From: Anaerolineales bacterium
GTDB taxonomy: Bacteria > Chloroflexota > Anaerolineae > Anaerolineales > Villigracilaceae
Assembly: GCA_016789025.1 (NCBI GenBank)
Contig: JAEURC010000021.1
Coordinates: 56,515 to 120,514, forward strand
Reading direction: 5' to 3'
Length of the DNA stretch: 64,000 nucleotides
The position numbers and the translations under genes were made by a program. The notes under the pieces were generated by a model. The model did no database searches. It saw only the letters and a program-made list of their open reading frames with translations, and had not been told where the DNA came from. Shown here piece after piece: positions 1 to 8,321 of this stretch (position 1 is its first letter; every line of letters begins with the position of its first letter).

Positions 1-1
1 G

Positions 2-625
2 GCATCAGATCCGGAGTCCAAGGATTTGAACAATTACGAAATTGCCATCAAGATACTTTCTGCCATTTTATCCGCAAAGCCACAAATGGAATCTGGTTAT
101 GACAGGCGACGTGCAATCCACGCCGTCAGTAAGTTGGGGCAGACATTGATTGTAAATTTTAAATCTGTGGAGAGGGATAACATCATCTTGGAATATATTG
201 ACTCATTGGAGCTCGCCTTACCCAGGCAAGAAATGTTAACGGAAGTTAGCCAGGCATTATTTGAGATTGGCGTATGCGCTGCCGGGGAAAGCCACGACTT
301 TGTCTATGTTGCGATCCTTGATAAAATGACTGCGCTTGCTGAAGCACGCTCGCCACTACCTTCCGAATTTACCACCGACTTCTTTGGCCTTCTAGCTCAT
401 TTTTGGGTTGAAGATGGAAGCCGTAAAAATCTTGCGCGGGAAAAGTTTGACGATGTCAAAAAATTTTTACCTGGACCCATTATCCCAATTCTAGAAACTG
501 CGCGGACGCATCTGATCAAAACAATGTATTTCGATGAGGCAGATAAGTTGTTCCAAGTAGCGGAGGATTTCAGGATGCTGGAGAAAGAGTTAAAGAAACC
601 TAATTCGCATAAGAAGAAAAAATGA
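2..625 (+). CDS. Hypothetical protein, 5' end cut by window edge
   Basis: The frame is open from base 2 with no stop, so the gene begins outside the window. The first possible start inside is TTG at 26, but nothing favours it. About 207 codons are visible. The protein looks mostly helical and soluble, with no signal peptide or membrane segment, and ends in a lysine-rich tail. A hairpin terminator overlaps the stop codon. I recognise no family. The coding frame itself is convincing; the function is unknown. Confidence 0.7.
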   Translation, partial: ASDPESKDLNNYEIAIKILSAILSAKPQMESGYDRRRAIHAVSKLGQTLIVNFKSVERDNIILEYIDSLELALPRQEMLTEVSQALFEIGVCAAGESHDFVYVAILDKMTALAEARSPLPSEFTTDFFGLLAHFWVEDGSRKNLAREKFDDVKKFLPGPIIPILETARTHLIKTMYFDEADKLFQVAEDFRMLEKELKKPNSHKKKK

Positions 626-655
626 GACGACCTAGCCGGGTCGTCTCTTCGATTA
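624..655 (+). terminator. Rho-independent terminator
   Basis: A perfect 9-bp stem (GAGACGACC at 624-632 with GGTCGTCTC at 639-647) with a 6-nt loop is followed by a T-rich stretch. It starts inside the stop codon of the preceding gene. Confidence 0.75.
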
Positions 656-662
656 TTCTTTA

Positions 663-872
663 TTACTGCGTCACTTGCGTCTGCTCAGGGACAACCAGCG
701 CCATGATCAGGTAGACCAGCACGATCCCGCCGAAGCCTGTGAAGAAAGCTAGCACAGTGAGCAAGCGGACAATGGTTGGGTCAATGCCGAGGTATTCGCC
801 CAAGCCTGCACACACGCCCGCGATCATGCGGTTGGACGCGCTTCGAGTCAGTTGTTTGTAGTTGGGGTTCAT
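663..872 (-). CDS. PspC domain protein
   Basis: This 69-residue protein is essentially one PspC domain. A basic N-terminus carrying the RMIAGVCAGLGEYLGIDPT signature leads into a hydrophobic segment around residues 37-62. PspC family members are inner-membrane proteins linked to envelope stress; here the stand-alone short form is seen, with no pspA neighbour. A strong AAGGAG sits 7 nt before the ATG. A hairpin at 896-926 lies about 25 nt upstream and could be an operator or leader element. Family assignment is firm; the specific role is inference. Confidence 0.88.
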   Translation of the reverse strand: MNPNYKQLTRSASNRMIAGVCAGLGEYLGIDPTIVRLLTVLAFFTGFGGIVLVYLIMALVVPEQTQVTQ

Positions 873-895
873 GTTTGCACTCCTTTCGTTGAGTA

Positions 896-926
896 GGTGA
901 CTGTCACTTCAAAAGTGACAGCCACC
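896..926. repeat. Inverted repeat upstream of the PspC gene
   Basis: CTGTCACTT (901-909) pairs with AAGTGACAG (913-921), extended by GGTG/CACC outside one mismatch. It lies in the 5' region of the minus-strand PspC gene. A T-run follows on the plus strand, but no plus-strand gene precedes it, so an operator or a leader hairpin is as likely as a terminator. Confidence 0.5.
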
Positions 927-982
927 TTTTTCTAGGGAGATATACGCAGGAGGGAATGAATGGTTGCAGAGGCGGCGAGCGT

Positions 983-1055
983 AGTACACAAGTAGACAGG
1001 TAGTCACGTAGACAAAAAAACTGTTTACCTGTTTACTTGTTTCCGTGTTTACTTG
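983..1055. repeat. Word-like repeat family E (GTTTACCTGTTTAC)
   Basis: Degenerate reiteration of GTTTAC(C/T)TGTTTAC and its complement. The stop codon and last residues of the minus-strand gene at 1049-1408 fall inside it. Related tracts occur at 1412-1472 and 40517-40552. Confidence 0.7.
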
Positions 1056-1408
1056 TACTTCCTACTCTCTAAATAATTCGCCACTGCCGCCCAGAGCAAA
1101 GCGAGTCCGATCGCGGCATAGACAAGCGCCTGCAACCCCAGCCAATTGAACTGGGATATTCCGAACGCAGTAAACAAAATACCGACCACGCCGTAAAAGA
1201 TTGTGTTCCGCAAATAATCCGAGCCGACGCGTTTGGATTGCAGGATGTTCCTCTGCATCAACGCCTCCATCGTGCGGACTTGTTCCTCGTGCAGATTTTT
1301 ACACGCGAGCGAATCTCCCGCGTGCGCGGCGCAATCGGGGCAGAGTCCGCGCTGGCAGTATTTGCAGAGGGCGATGGCTGGTTTATCGGGGTGGTAATAG
1401 CAGTTCAT
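1049..1408 (-). CDS. B-box-like zinc-finger membrane protein
   Basis: 119 residues. Cys and His ligands lie at C3, H6, C15, C18, C23, C26, C36 and H40, the spacing of a B-box-type zinc finger. Two hydrophobic segments follow near residues 66-85 and 90-112. The finger is therefore N-terminal and probably cytoplasmic, tethered by two helices. No Shine-Dalgarno is visible; the leader is a family-E repeat, and the terminal KYK and stop codon lie in another copy. The family is common as small unknown proteins in Anaerolineae (from memory). Function unknown. Confidence 0.75.
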   Translation of the reverse strand: MNCYYHPDKPAIALCKYCQRGLCPDCAAHAGDSLACKNLHEEQVRTMEALMQRNILQSKRVGSDYLRNTIFYGVVGILFTAFGISQFNWLGLQALVYAAIGLALLWAAVANYLESRKYK

Positions 1409-1411
1409 GGT

Positions 1412-1472
1412 GGATGTATACAGGTAAACAAGTAAACACGTGTGTACGTGTCTACCTGTTTACGTGTTTCCT
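1412..1472. repeat. Word-like repeat family E, second tract
   Basis: Reiterated GTAAACA/TGTTTAC words between the zinc-finger gene and the GyrI-like gene. It supplies the last codons and TAA stop of the latter (ending Gly-Asn-Thr). Confidence 0.7.
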
Positions 1473-2110
1473 TTCCTCAACGGATGCCTCACCACCGTCT
1501 TCAACTTCGCGGGGTTCGCCTTGCGCGGATCGCCGAGATAGATCTCGTGATGCAAGCCGTTCGGTCCGACGTTATCGCGGTAGCCGTTTTTAGTGGCGAG
1601 GGCGAGCATGATCTCGATGGTGGCGGGTTCGGTGGCGTACGGTCCGATGTGCATCATTTGGACGCAGATGCCTTCTTCAAAGTGACTCAACCGCAATTTC
1701 GATAAAATAGGCGAGTCGCCTTTCTTCTTGCGAACTTGTTCCAAGCCATCGGCAAAAATATCTTTGGTGATGATATTGGGTTGCAATATCATCAACGTGA
1801 ACGACCAATTATCTTTCTTGCCCACGTCAACGTTGACATCCTGTATGCCCCACAATCCTTCCAATGGCATGACGGGATAATCAAACGCGTTCGTTTTGCG
1901 TTTCTTGAGCATGAACTTGAGCGTGTATGAAATGCTGTACAAGGCTTGCGTCGCTTCGGCGAAGGCGGGCGAGTTGCCTGGCTCTTTTCCTTTTTCGATC
2001 ACGCCGTCTATCATCGCGAATTGCAAGCGCGGCACGTTGACGATCTCCGCTTTCTTCGCGGAGGGCGCATACAAATATTTCAATTCCTTTTTCAGATCAA
2101 GAGTCTTCAC
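1460..2110 (-). CDS. GyrI-like domain protein
   Basis: 216 residues resembling stand-alone GyrI-like small-molecule-binding proteins (the AraC effector-binding fold). Seen are an N-terminal KKELKYLYAPS segment, the central PLEGLWGIQDV stretch, the Q/M-M-H-I-G-PY motif near residue 155, and a C-terminal HHEIYLGDPRKANPAKLKT segment typical of this group. The start is GTG with AAGGAG 6 nt upstream. The C-terminal three residues and stop are encoded by a family-E repeat. The family binds hydrophobic cations or acts as a hydrolase; neither is proven here. Confidence 0.8.
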   Translation of the reverse strand: MKTLDLKKELKYLYAPSAKKAEIVNVPRLQFAMIDGVIEKGKEPGNSPAFAEATQALYSISYTLKFMLKKRKTNAFDYPVMPLEGLWGIQDVNVDVGKKDNWSFTLMILQPNIITKDIFADGLEQVRKKKGDSPILSKLRLSHFEEGICVQMMHIGPYATEPATIEIMLALATKNGYRDNVGPNGLHHEIYLGDPRKANPAKLKTVVRHPLRKGNT

Positions 2111-2129
2111 GGCATTCTCCTTTTCATTA

Positions 2130-2221
2130 TGTCATTCTGAGGAGCGGAGCGACGAAGAATCTCCTTGCCCCATGAGGGTTTCCAGTGGGAGGAGAGATTC
2201 TTCGTTTCGCTCAGAATGACA
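2130..2221. repeat. Palindromic repeat family B (TGTCATTCTGAG)
   Basis: A 92-bp imperfect palindrome. It opens with TGTCATTCTGAGGAGCG and closes with CGCTCAGAATGACA, with inner arms GAAGAATCTC and GAGATTCTTC. Relatives lie at 42205-42290, 43517-43772 and 47897-47983. Confidence 0.85.
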
Positions 2222-2237
2222 TGGGTGTTATAGGTTT

Positions 2238-3419
2238 TTATGTATTCTTCTGAATAACATTATCGCCATACTTTTCTCTCAACACATCCACCGCCTCTTG
2301 CAGTTTGCGCGATTTCTCGTTGTCCACATCCCACAAGCCGAGTTGACGGATCGGCGCGCCGAGTCCGCTCACGCCGACGCCGATGAGTCGCACAAGTTGA
2401 TTCGACTTGCGGACCGACCTCAACAACTCCAGCGCGGCTTTTGTGATTTCATCTTCCTGGTCGGTGCGATGATTCAAAGTTTTCTGTCGCGTCAATGTGG
2501 TGAAATCGGGCCAGCGAATCTTCAACTTGATCGTCGAGCCAGCCAGTTCATTTTTTCGCAACTGCCGCGCCACCTCCGCCGATTGCTCGCGCACGGTTTT
2601 CTCCAACATTTTATCGTCGCGCACATCGCGCGAAAACGTGATCTCCTGGCTGATGGATTTCGTCTCGCGCTCAGTGACGACAGGTCGCGCGTCAATCCCT
2701 TTTGCATGACGCGACAACTCGCGCCCATTCTCGCCGAACAAACGGATCAGATCCTCTTCGCGCCACCTCGCAATATCGCCAATTGTGTGGATGCCCAACT
2801 CGGCGAGTCGCTTCGACGTTTTCGGACCGACTCCCCACAACATATCCGCAGGCAGTGGATTCAAGAACGCCGCTTCCTCTCCAGACGGGACAACTGTCAC
2901 AGCATTGGGCGGCTCAGTTCGCCCGTCGGCTTTGATGCGTTTCAGCGCGAGCGCTTTGCCAACTTCGGTAGCGATCTTCGCCACAAGTTTGTTCGACGCG
3001 ATCCCAATCGAGCAGGGGAGATGCAGTTCGTCGCGGATGCGAGTCTGAAGTCCGCGGGCGATGCGTTGTGAGTCGTCTTGAATATCTGAAATGTCGAGGA
3101 ACGCCTCGTCAATCGAAATTTGTTCCACCAGCGCGGTGAGGTCGTGGAGTCTCTGCATCACTTGTTTCGATACGTCGCTGTAGGCGCGATGATGCCCCGA
3201 AACGATGATCAGCCCTGGGTTGAGTCGAAGCGCCTGACTCATCGGCATCGCGCTTCGCACGCCGTTCCGCCTCGCCGCGTAGGAACAGGATGCGACGACC
3301 CCTCGTTCTTCGGGTCTGCCGCCAACCGCGAAAGCCTTGCCGCGAAGCTCGGGGTTGCGAGTCTCTTCCACGGAGCAGAAGAAGGCGTCGAGGTCGAGGT
3401 GGAGAATTGTTCTCGGCAT
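2238..3419 (-). CDS. dinB: DNA polymerase IV (Y family)
   Basis: Translesion polymerase. The N-terminal LHLDLDAFFCSVEE metal site, YAARRNGVRSAMP finger motif, SIDEAFLDIS second catalytic motif and GIASNKLVAKIAT thumb region are all present. A helix-hairpin-helix (LWGVGPKTSKRLAELGI) and the little-finger domain complete about 393 residues, the normal length. The frame extends to an ATG at 3449, but MPRTILHLD at 3419 matches the family start. A TATAAT lies about 7 nt before that ATG, so translation may be leaderless. Confidence 0.95.
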   Translation of the reverse strand: MPRTILHLDLDAFFCSVEETRNPELRGKAFAVGGRPEERGVVASCSYAARRNGVRSAMPMSQALRLNPGLIIVSGHHRAYSDVSKQVMQRLHDLTALVEQISIDEAFLDISDIQDDSQRIARGLQTRIRDELHLPCSIGIASNKLVAKIATEVGKALALKRIKADGRTEPPNAVTVVPSGEEAAFLNPLPADMLWGVGPKTSKRLAELGIHTIGDIARWREEDLIRLFGENGRELSRHAKGIDARPVVTERETKSISQEITFSRDVRDDKMLEKTVREQSAEVARQLRKNELAGSTIKLKIRWPDFTTLTRQKTLNHRTDQEDEITKAALELLRSVRKSNQLVRLIGVGVSGLGAPIRQLGLWDVDNEKSRKLQEAVDVLREKYGDNVIQKNT

Positions 3420-3459
3420 GGATGTATTATAAGAGGAGAAAAGAGTCATCTAGCCGATA

Positions 3460-3488
3460 TTGAAGATTTGTTAAAGAAAAGTTATACT
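3460..3488 (+). promoter_or_regulatory. Predicted housekeeping promoter
   Basis: TTGAAG (3460-3465), a 17-bp spacer and TATACT (3483-3488) sit about 75 nt before the secreted Ig-protein gene. Confidence 0.5.
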
Positions 3489-3561
3489 AGGGGCGTATAG
3501 TCACTGAGGAACTTTTCGACGTTTCTATCGTCGTAGTCAATTGGAACAAGAGGAGAAGCCT

Positions 3562-6399
3562 ATGAAAACCCGATTCCATGCACTTTCCATCATGGTGGTG
3601 TTCGCATTGATGTTGTCGCTCCTGCCAGCCGCCGCAACCGCGTCGTCTGTAGCGGCGGCGCAATCATGCACCGACAAGGCGCAGTTTATCGCTGATGAAA
3701 CTGTTCCCGATGGTACCCGCTTTGATGCTGGCGCGGCATTTACCAAAGTGTGGACGTTAAGAAACGTCGGCACCTGCACATGGACAACCTCCTATTCGCT
3801 GGTATTCGATACCGGAGAGAAGATGGGCGCGACTACATCCAGCAATTTTGCGAATAATATTGCTCCGGGTCAGATCATTGATGTCACCGTGAATATGACC
3901 GCGCCAAACGCGGCAGGTCATTACATAGGCTACTGGAAATTCAAGAACGCTTCCGGGGCGTTGTTTGGAATCGGCGTGAACGCCAACAAAGCCTGGTGGG
4001 TCGAGATCAATGTGATTGGTTCTTCAACCGCTAACGTTGTGTATGATTTCACCGCGAAAGCCAGTGAAGCAACCTGGTCGAGCGGCGCGGGCGGGCTTTC
4101 GTTCCCGGGCGCCGATGGCGATGTGAAAGGCTTTGCCATCAAGAAAGATAAGCCGAAGTTTGAATCAGGCGTCGAGATGGCGCAGGCAGGCTTGTTGTTT
4201 GCCCCGCAAAATCTCACCAACGGATTCATTCAAGCGCGTTACCCCGCCTTCAAAGTGGAAAGCGGAGATAAGTTCCAAACCCGCGTGGGATGTGAATTCA
4301 ACGCGACATCGTGCTATGTTGCCTATCGGCTCGATTACGAAGTGGGAAGCACGATCCGCACATTCTGGACATTCCGCGAACGCTATGAGGGATTGACCTA
4401 CGACGCCAACATCGACCTCTCTCCGCTCGCGGGGCAGGAAGTCAAATTCATTCTGTATGTTTCCGCATATGGCTCGCCCGTTGGCGATCGCGCCCTATGG
4501 GGTAACCCGGTCATCGTCCGAAAAGGAAGCGCGCCTCCCCCAACCGCGACCGGCACGCTTGCCACCTCCACGCCAACGAAAACTCCCGCCCCGGTCACGC
4601 AAACCGTCCAGCCATCCTCGTGCGATAAAGTTCAGTTCGTCGCCGATGTGACTGTATCCGACGGCACAACCTTTGCGCCCGGTCAGACGTTTACCAAAAC
4701 ATGGCGCTTGAAGAACGTTGGCGCGTGCGCGTGGACAACTGCATACCAAATGGTATTCTTCAGCGGCGAACAAATGGGCGCGCCGACTGCCGCGGCATTC
4801 TCGCGCACGGTGGAAGTGGGGCAGACCATCGACATTTCTGTGCCGATGATCGCGCCCTCTGCCGCAGGTTCCTACCGCGGTTATTGGATGTTCAAAAACG
4901 CCAGCGGCGCCTTGTTCGGAATCGGCGCGCAAGCGAACAAACCCTGGTGGGTGGATATCAAAGTTTCGGGTCCCACCGTCACGCCGGGCGGACCAAGTAA
5001 AACGCCCACCTCCGCGACATCAACAGCCACAGCGGGATCAACGGTCACGCCCAGCCCTAACACTGCCTACGATTTTGCAACGAACGCCTGCGCCGGTACC
5101 TGGTTCAGCGGCGCTGGGCAATTGCAATGCCCTGGCGCCGACGGCGATGCAAAAGGATTTGTGTTGAAACTTTCCAGCGCAAAACTTGAAACTGGCGCAA
5201 CCGACAACCGCCCGAGCATCCTCACCTTCCCTCAAAATGTTTCAAGCGGATACGTTCAAGGCTTCTTCCCCGCCTTCAAAGTACAAAGCGGAGACCGCTT
5301 CCGCGCGACTATCGGATGCGAAGGCGGCTCGACCCTCTGCTACGTTGCCTACCGCCTGGATTTTCAAACCGGGAGCGACCCGATCGCCACCTTGTGGGGC
5401 CCGTTCCTCGAACGCTACGAAGGGCAAATGTACAACGTGGATATCGACCTCTCGGCTCTCGCCGGTAAAGATGTGAAATTCATTCTCACCGCGCTGGCAG
5501 TGGGTCCCGCCACCGGCGACCGCGCTTTGTGGGTGGGTCCGCATATTTATCGCGCCACCGGCGGCGGAGGCGCCTTGCCCGACCTTGCCATCAATTCCCT
5601 GAGCGTTTCATTCCCGAACCCGAGTTGTTTCAATCCCGGTGAAGCGTTGGGCTTGCGCGTCAGTGTAACCAACAGCGGTCAGGCGGCTGTCGGAAATTTT
5701 GTTGTGCAATCGGGGAGCGCCCAACAAACTGTCAACGGTTTGGCGGTGGGGGAATCCAAATCCGTATTCTTCACAAGTTTTGCCAACCCCGCCACAGTGA
5801 CAGTTGATCCGGGCAATACAGTCGCTGAAAGCAATGAACAAAATAATTCGCGCGCCGAAACTCTGCCAACCCCAACGCCTCCATTGCCATGCGCAGGCAC
5901 GCCAACATTTACATCCACCCCCAACCCGCCGACCCCAACTCCAACCCCAACATCAAACGGCTGGAACCGTTTCCAAAACGATAAATATAAATTTTTTGTA
6001 TTGGTTCCGCCCGACGCCTCGGCTGGCATGAGCGAAAACTCCGGTCGCGCCGATCTACAATTTGCCCCGAACACCAACCTGCGCGAAAAATACCTCGCCA
6101 TCACCGTCACTGAAAATGCCGCCTCGTGTAAATATGCCAGCGGGTCTGCCGTCTCCTCGACGAACGTCACGATCAACGGCGTGCAATTCCTCAAAGAGAG
6201 CGGCTCGGAAGGCGCGGCGGGAAGCTTCTTCGATTGGGTCAGTTACTCCACCGTGAGCAACAACGCGTGCATCAACCTCGCCTTTGTGCTCAAATCGGTA
6301 AACCCCGGCAACCTGCCCACGCCCCCGCCGGTCTTCGACAAGAACGTCGAGTCGGCGATCTTCGACTTGATCATCAACACCTTTGGATTTTTCCAATAG
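3562..6399 (+). CDS. Secreted multidomain protein: two NBR1-type Ig domains, duplicated module, CARDB
   Basis: 945 residues from the ATG at 3562, which has AGGAG 6 nt upstream; the frame extends to a TTG at 3541. A signal peptide ends near residue 34. Two NBR1-type Ig domains (about 36-148 and 352-470; FTKVWTLRNVGTCTW and FTKTWRLKNVGACAW) are each followed by a paired module starting YDF...GADGD.KGF (about 158-325 and 501-665), so an Ig-plus-module unit has duplicated. Thr/Pro linkers join them. A CARDB-like domain (about 672-760) and a C-terminal domain near 800-945 follow. It is probably an extracellular binding or adhesion protein; the ligand is unknown. Confidence 0.85.
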   Translation: MKTRFHALSIMVVFALMLSLLPAAATASSVAAAQSCTDKAQFIADETVPDGTRFDAGAAFTKVWTLRNVGTCTWTTSYSLVFDTGEKMGATTSSNFANNIAPGQIIDVTVNMTAPNAAGHYIGYWKFKNASGALFGIGVNANKAWWVEINVIGSSTANVVYDFTAKASEATWSSGAGGLSFPGADGDVKGFAIKKDKPKFESGVEMAQAGLLFAPQNLTNGFIQARYPAFKVESGDKFQTRVGCEFNATSCYVAYRLDYEVGSTIRTFWTFRERYEGLTYDANIDLSPLAGQEVKFILYVSAYGSPVGDRALWGNPVIVRKGSAPPPTATGTLATSTPTKTPAPVTQTVQPSSCDKVQFVADVTVSDGTTFAPGQTFTKTWRLKNVGACAWTTAYQMVFFSGEQMGAPTAAAFSRTVEVGQTIDISVPMIAPSAAGSYRGYWMFKNASGALFGIGAQANKPWWVDIKVSGPTVTPGGPSKTPTSATSTATAGSTVTPSPNTAYDFATNACAGTWFSGAGQLQCPGADGDAKGFVLKLSSAKLETGATDNRPSILTFPQNVSSGYVQGFFPAFKVQSGDRFRATIGCEGGSTLCYVAYRLDFQTGSDPIATLWGPFLERYEGQMYNVDIDLSALAGKDVKFILTALAVGPATGDRALWVGPHIYRATGGGGALPDLAINSLSVSFPNPSCFNPGEALGLRVSVTNSGQAAVGNFVVQSGSAQQTVNGLAVGESKSVFFTSFANPATVTVDPGNTVAESNEQNNSRAETLPTPTPPLPCAGTPTFTSTPNPPTPTPTPTSNGWNRFQNDKYKFFVLVPPDASAGMSENSGRADLQFAPNTNLREKYLAITVTENAASCKYASGSAVSSTNVTINGVQFLKESGSEGAAGSFFDWVSYSTVSNNACINLAFVLKSVNPGNLPTPPPVFDKNVESAIFDLIINTFGFFQ

Positions 6400-6424
6400 G
6401 ATGCATCGCCTCTTTTCCCACGAG

Positions 6425-6453
6425 AAGCCTGGTCCGCCCGACCGGGCTTTTCT
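6425..6453 (+). terminator. Rho-independent terminator
   Basis: AAGCCTGGT pairs with ACCGGGCTT across a short loop and is followed by TTCTC, 25 nt after the Ig-protein stop codon. Confidence 0.7.
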
Positions 6454-6477
6454 CTAGCCTCAACGTGATTCACCGTC

Positions 6478-6523
6478 CCGCAGGTTTCATCGAATCAAAT
6501 TTGTGCTGGTGAAAAACCTGCGG
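6478..6523. repeat. Inverted repeat family H (CCGCAGGTTT)
   Basis: CCGCAGGTTT (6478-6487) is exactly inverted as AAACCTGCGG (6514-6523), immediately before the response-regulator gene. Its form matches the AAACCT-containing palindromes at 39808-39905 and 52280-52314. Confidence 0.6.
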
Positions 6524-6535
6524 AACGTTTTACTT

Positions 6536-7255
6536 ATGTCCCTCAACCGTTCCACCATCCTGCTCGCCGACGACGACCCAACCATTGCGGATAGCCTCGC
6601 GCCGTTCCTCGAACGCGCCGGCTTTCATGTGTTGGTCGTATCCGATGGCATAACCGCGCTGGATAAAGCGCAGGCGCATCACCCCGAACTGATCATCCTC
6701 GATGTGCTCATGCCTCGCATGGACGGACGCGAAACCCTACGCCGCTTACGAAAACTGAATATCTGGACCCCAACGATCCTGCTCACGCAAGTCGGCGAAG
6801 CCTCCGAACGCGCGCTTGCCCTCGAAGAAGGCGCAGACGATTACCTCAACAAGCCGTTCGATCCGCATGAATTATTGGCGCGCATCCGCGCGGTGTTGCG
6901 GCGGGCGCGCCCCGGCGAACGATCATTATCCACAGCCTGGTTGCTCACTGCCGGCGAACTTGTGTTGGATCGCCGCGCGCGTCGCGCCACCCTCGCCGGT
7001 GAAACCGTCGAACTCACACCCAAAGCGCTCGCTGTGTTGGAATATTTGATGACTCACCCCGATGAAGCCATTTCACGCGAACGCCTGTTGGATGTGGTCT
7101 GGGGTTGGGAATATCCCACAGGCACGCGCACCGTCGACACGCGCATGGCGGAACTCCGCCGCGCATTGGACGATGACCCCTCCGAGCCGCGCTTCATCGA
7201 AACAATTCCCAGCGAAGGCTACCGCTTCATCGCCTCCGTTCATGGAGAAGGGTAA
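6536..7255 (+). CDS. OmpR/PhoB-family response regulator
   Basis: 239 residues from the ATG at 6536; an upstream GTG at 6503 is in frame but lies in an inverted repeat. The receiver domain has the acidic cluster D12-D14, phospho-acceptor D56 (ELIILDVLMP) and a KPFDPHELLARI switch lysine. The C-terminal winged helix (LTPKALAVLEYLMTHP to IETIPSEGYRFIA) is of the Trans_reg_C type. The kinase gene starts one base after its stop codon (TAA-ATG), so the two form a two-component pair. Targets are unknown. Confidence 0.93.
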   Translation: MSLNRSTILLADDDPTIADSLAPFLERAGFHVLVVSDGITALDKAQAHHPELIILDVLMPRMDGRETLRRLRKLNIWTPTILLTQVGEASERALALEEGADDYLNKPFDPHELLARIRAVLRRARPGERSLSTAWLLTAGELVLDRRARRATLAGETVELTPKALAVLEYLMTHPDEAISRERLLDVVWGWEYPTGTRTVDTRMAELRRALDDDPSEPRFIETIPSEGYRFIASVHGEG

Positions 7256-8230
7256 ATGCGGCGACTTTCAGGAAAATGGTCAAGGTACGCCAAACTGACA
7301 CTGCCGCTCTGGGTGGGGCTGATCCTCGCCGGACTGGCGTGGTTTCTGCTGCCGTTTGCGCCTCCCACGCTCACAACGATCGACATAGGCATCTTCGGTT
7401 TGGTACTTGGGTTGTCGATTCGCAACACGGCAGTATTCGCGTTCCTGTTGGGCTTTTTTATCACCGGCGTAATTTTATTTGTTCGCTATTGGGATAAACG
7501 ACGCGCGGACGAGGCGCACACCCTCTACGCCGATTTTGTGGAGGATGCGCAACAAAAACGCCGGCATTTTTTGAGGCGGCTCGATCACGAGATAAAAAAC
7601 CCGCTAACCGGGTTACGCGCCGCGCTCGTTAACTTGCGCGAGGCGCAAGCGGCAGATGAACGTTCGCAAGCCGGGCAAAACGCGGATAAGGCGGTCGAAC
7701 GCCTCACGCGCCTGCTAACCGATCTGCGAAAACTCGCCGACCTGGATGAGCGCCCCATAGAGCGGTACGCGGTCAATGTGCCGGATCTGCTCGAAGATGT
7801 GGTGGATGCGGCGCGAGCAATCCCAGCCTATGAGGGGCGGAGCATCAGCCTGCTGATTCCCAAAATCCCATCGCCGTTTCCCATGCTCACCGGTGACCGC
7901 GACTTGCTCGTGCTCGCGGTGTATAACCTCGTCGAGAACGCGCTCAAGTTCACATCCGCGAATGATTCGGTGGAGGTGCGCGCGATGGAGGATGGCAGGG
8001 CAATCGTCATCGAAGTGGCTGATTCGGGAGCCGGCATCGCATTCGATGATTTGTCGAAGATATTCGATGAGTTGTATCGCGGGACGAATGCGCGGAGCAC
8101 GGAGGGGAGCGGGCTGGGGCTTGCTCTTGTCAATCGTATAGCCATTTTACATGGCGGAGGATGCGGAGTGCGCTCCAGCCAAACGGAACCGCGAGGAACG
8201 GTTTTCTCGCTCCGTTTGCCGCGACGATAA
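7256..8230 (+). CDS. Membrane sensor histidine kinase
   Basis: 324 residues. Two or three hydrophobic segments (about 16-33, 43-57, 60-77) leave almost no extracytoplasmic domain. A DHp domain follows with H111 in LDHEIKNPL, then a HATPase with N box VYNLVENALKF, G1 ADSGAGI and G2 GSGLGLALV. There is no HAMP or PAS domain. It is the partner of the adjacent regulator. With so little outside the membrane it may sense a membrane-borne signal or a partner protein; this is inference. Confidence 0.92.
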   Translation: MRRLSGKWSRYAKLTLPLWVGLILAGLAWFLLPFAPPTLTTIDIGIFGLVLGLSIRNTAVFAFLLGFFITGVILFVRYWDKRRADEAHTLYADFVEDAQQKRRHFLRRLDHEIKNPLTGLRAALVNLREAQAADERSQAGQNADKAVERLTRLLTDLRKLADLDERPIERYAVNVPDLLEDVVDAARAIPAYEGRSISLLIPKIPSPFPMLTGDRDLLVLAVYNLVENALKFTSANDSVEVRAMEDGRAIVIEVADSGAGIAFDDLSKIFDELYRGTNARSTEGSGLGLALVNRIAILHGGGCGVRSSQTEPRGTVFSLRLPRR

Positions 8231-8257
8231 ACATCCAACGCAAGAAGGGTATTTAAT

Positions 8258-8281
8258 AGATGTCACAAAACTGTGACATCT
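8258..8281. repeat. Perfect palindrome before the ECF sigma gene
   Basis: AGATGTCACA (8258-8267) and TGTGACATCT (8272-8281) form a perfect 10-bp inverted repeat around AAAC. It lies 27 nt after the kinase stop and 41 nt before the sigma-factor start. It could be an operator or a weak terminator (followed only by TTG). Confidence 0.6.
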
Positions 8282-8321
8282 TTGCGACAGGCTTGTAACA
8301 TCGGGGGAGTATGATAAACGT

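Noticed and set aside
2298..3071. 257-codon plus frame opposite dinB
   Set aside because: Antisense shadow of a clear polymerase gene.
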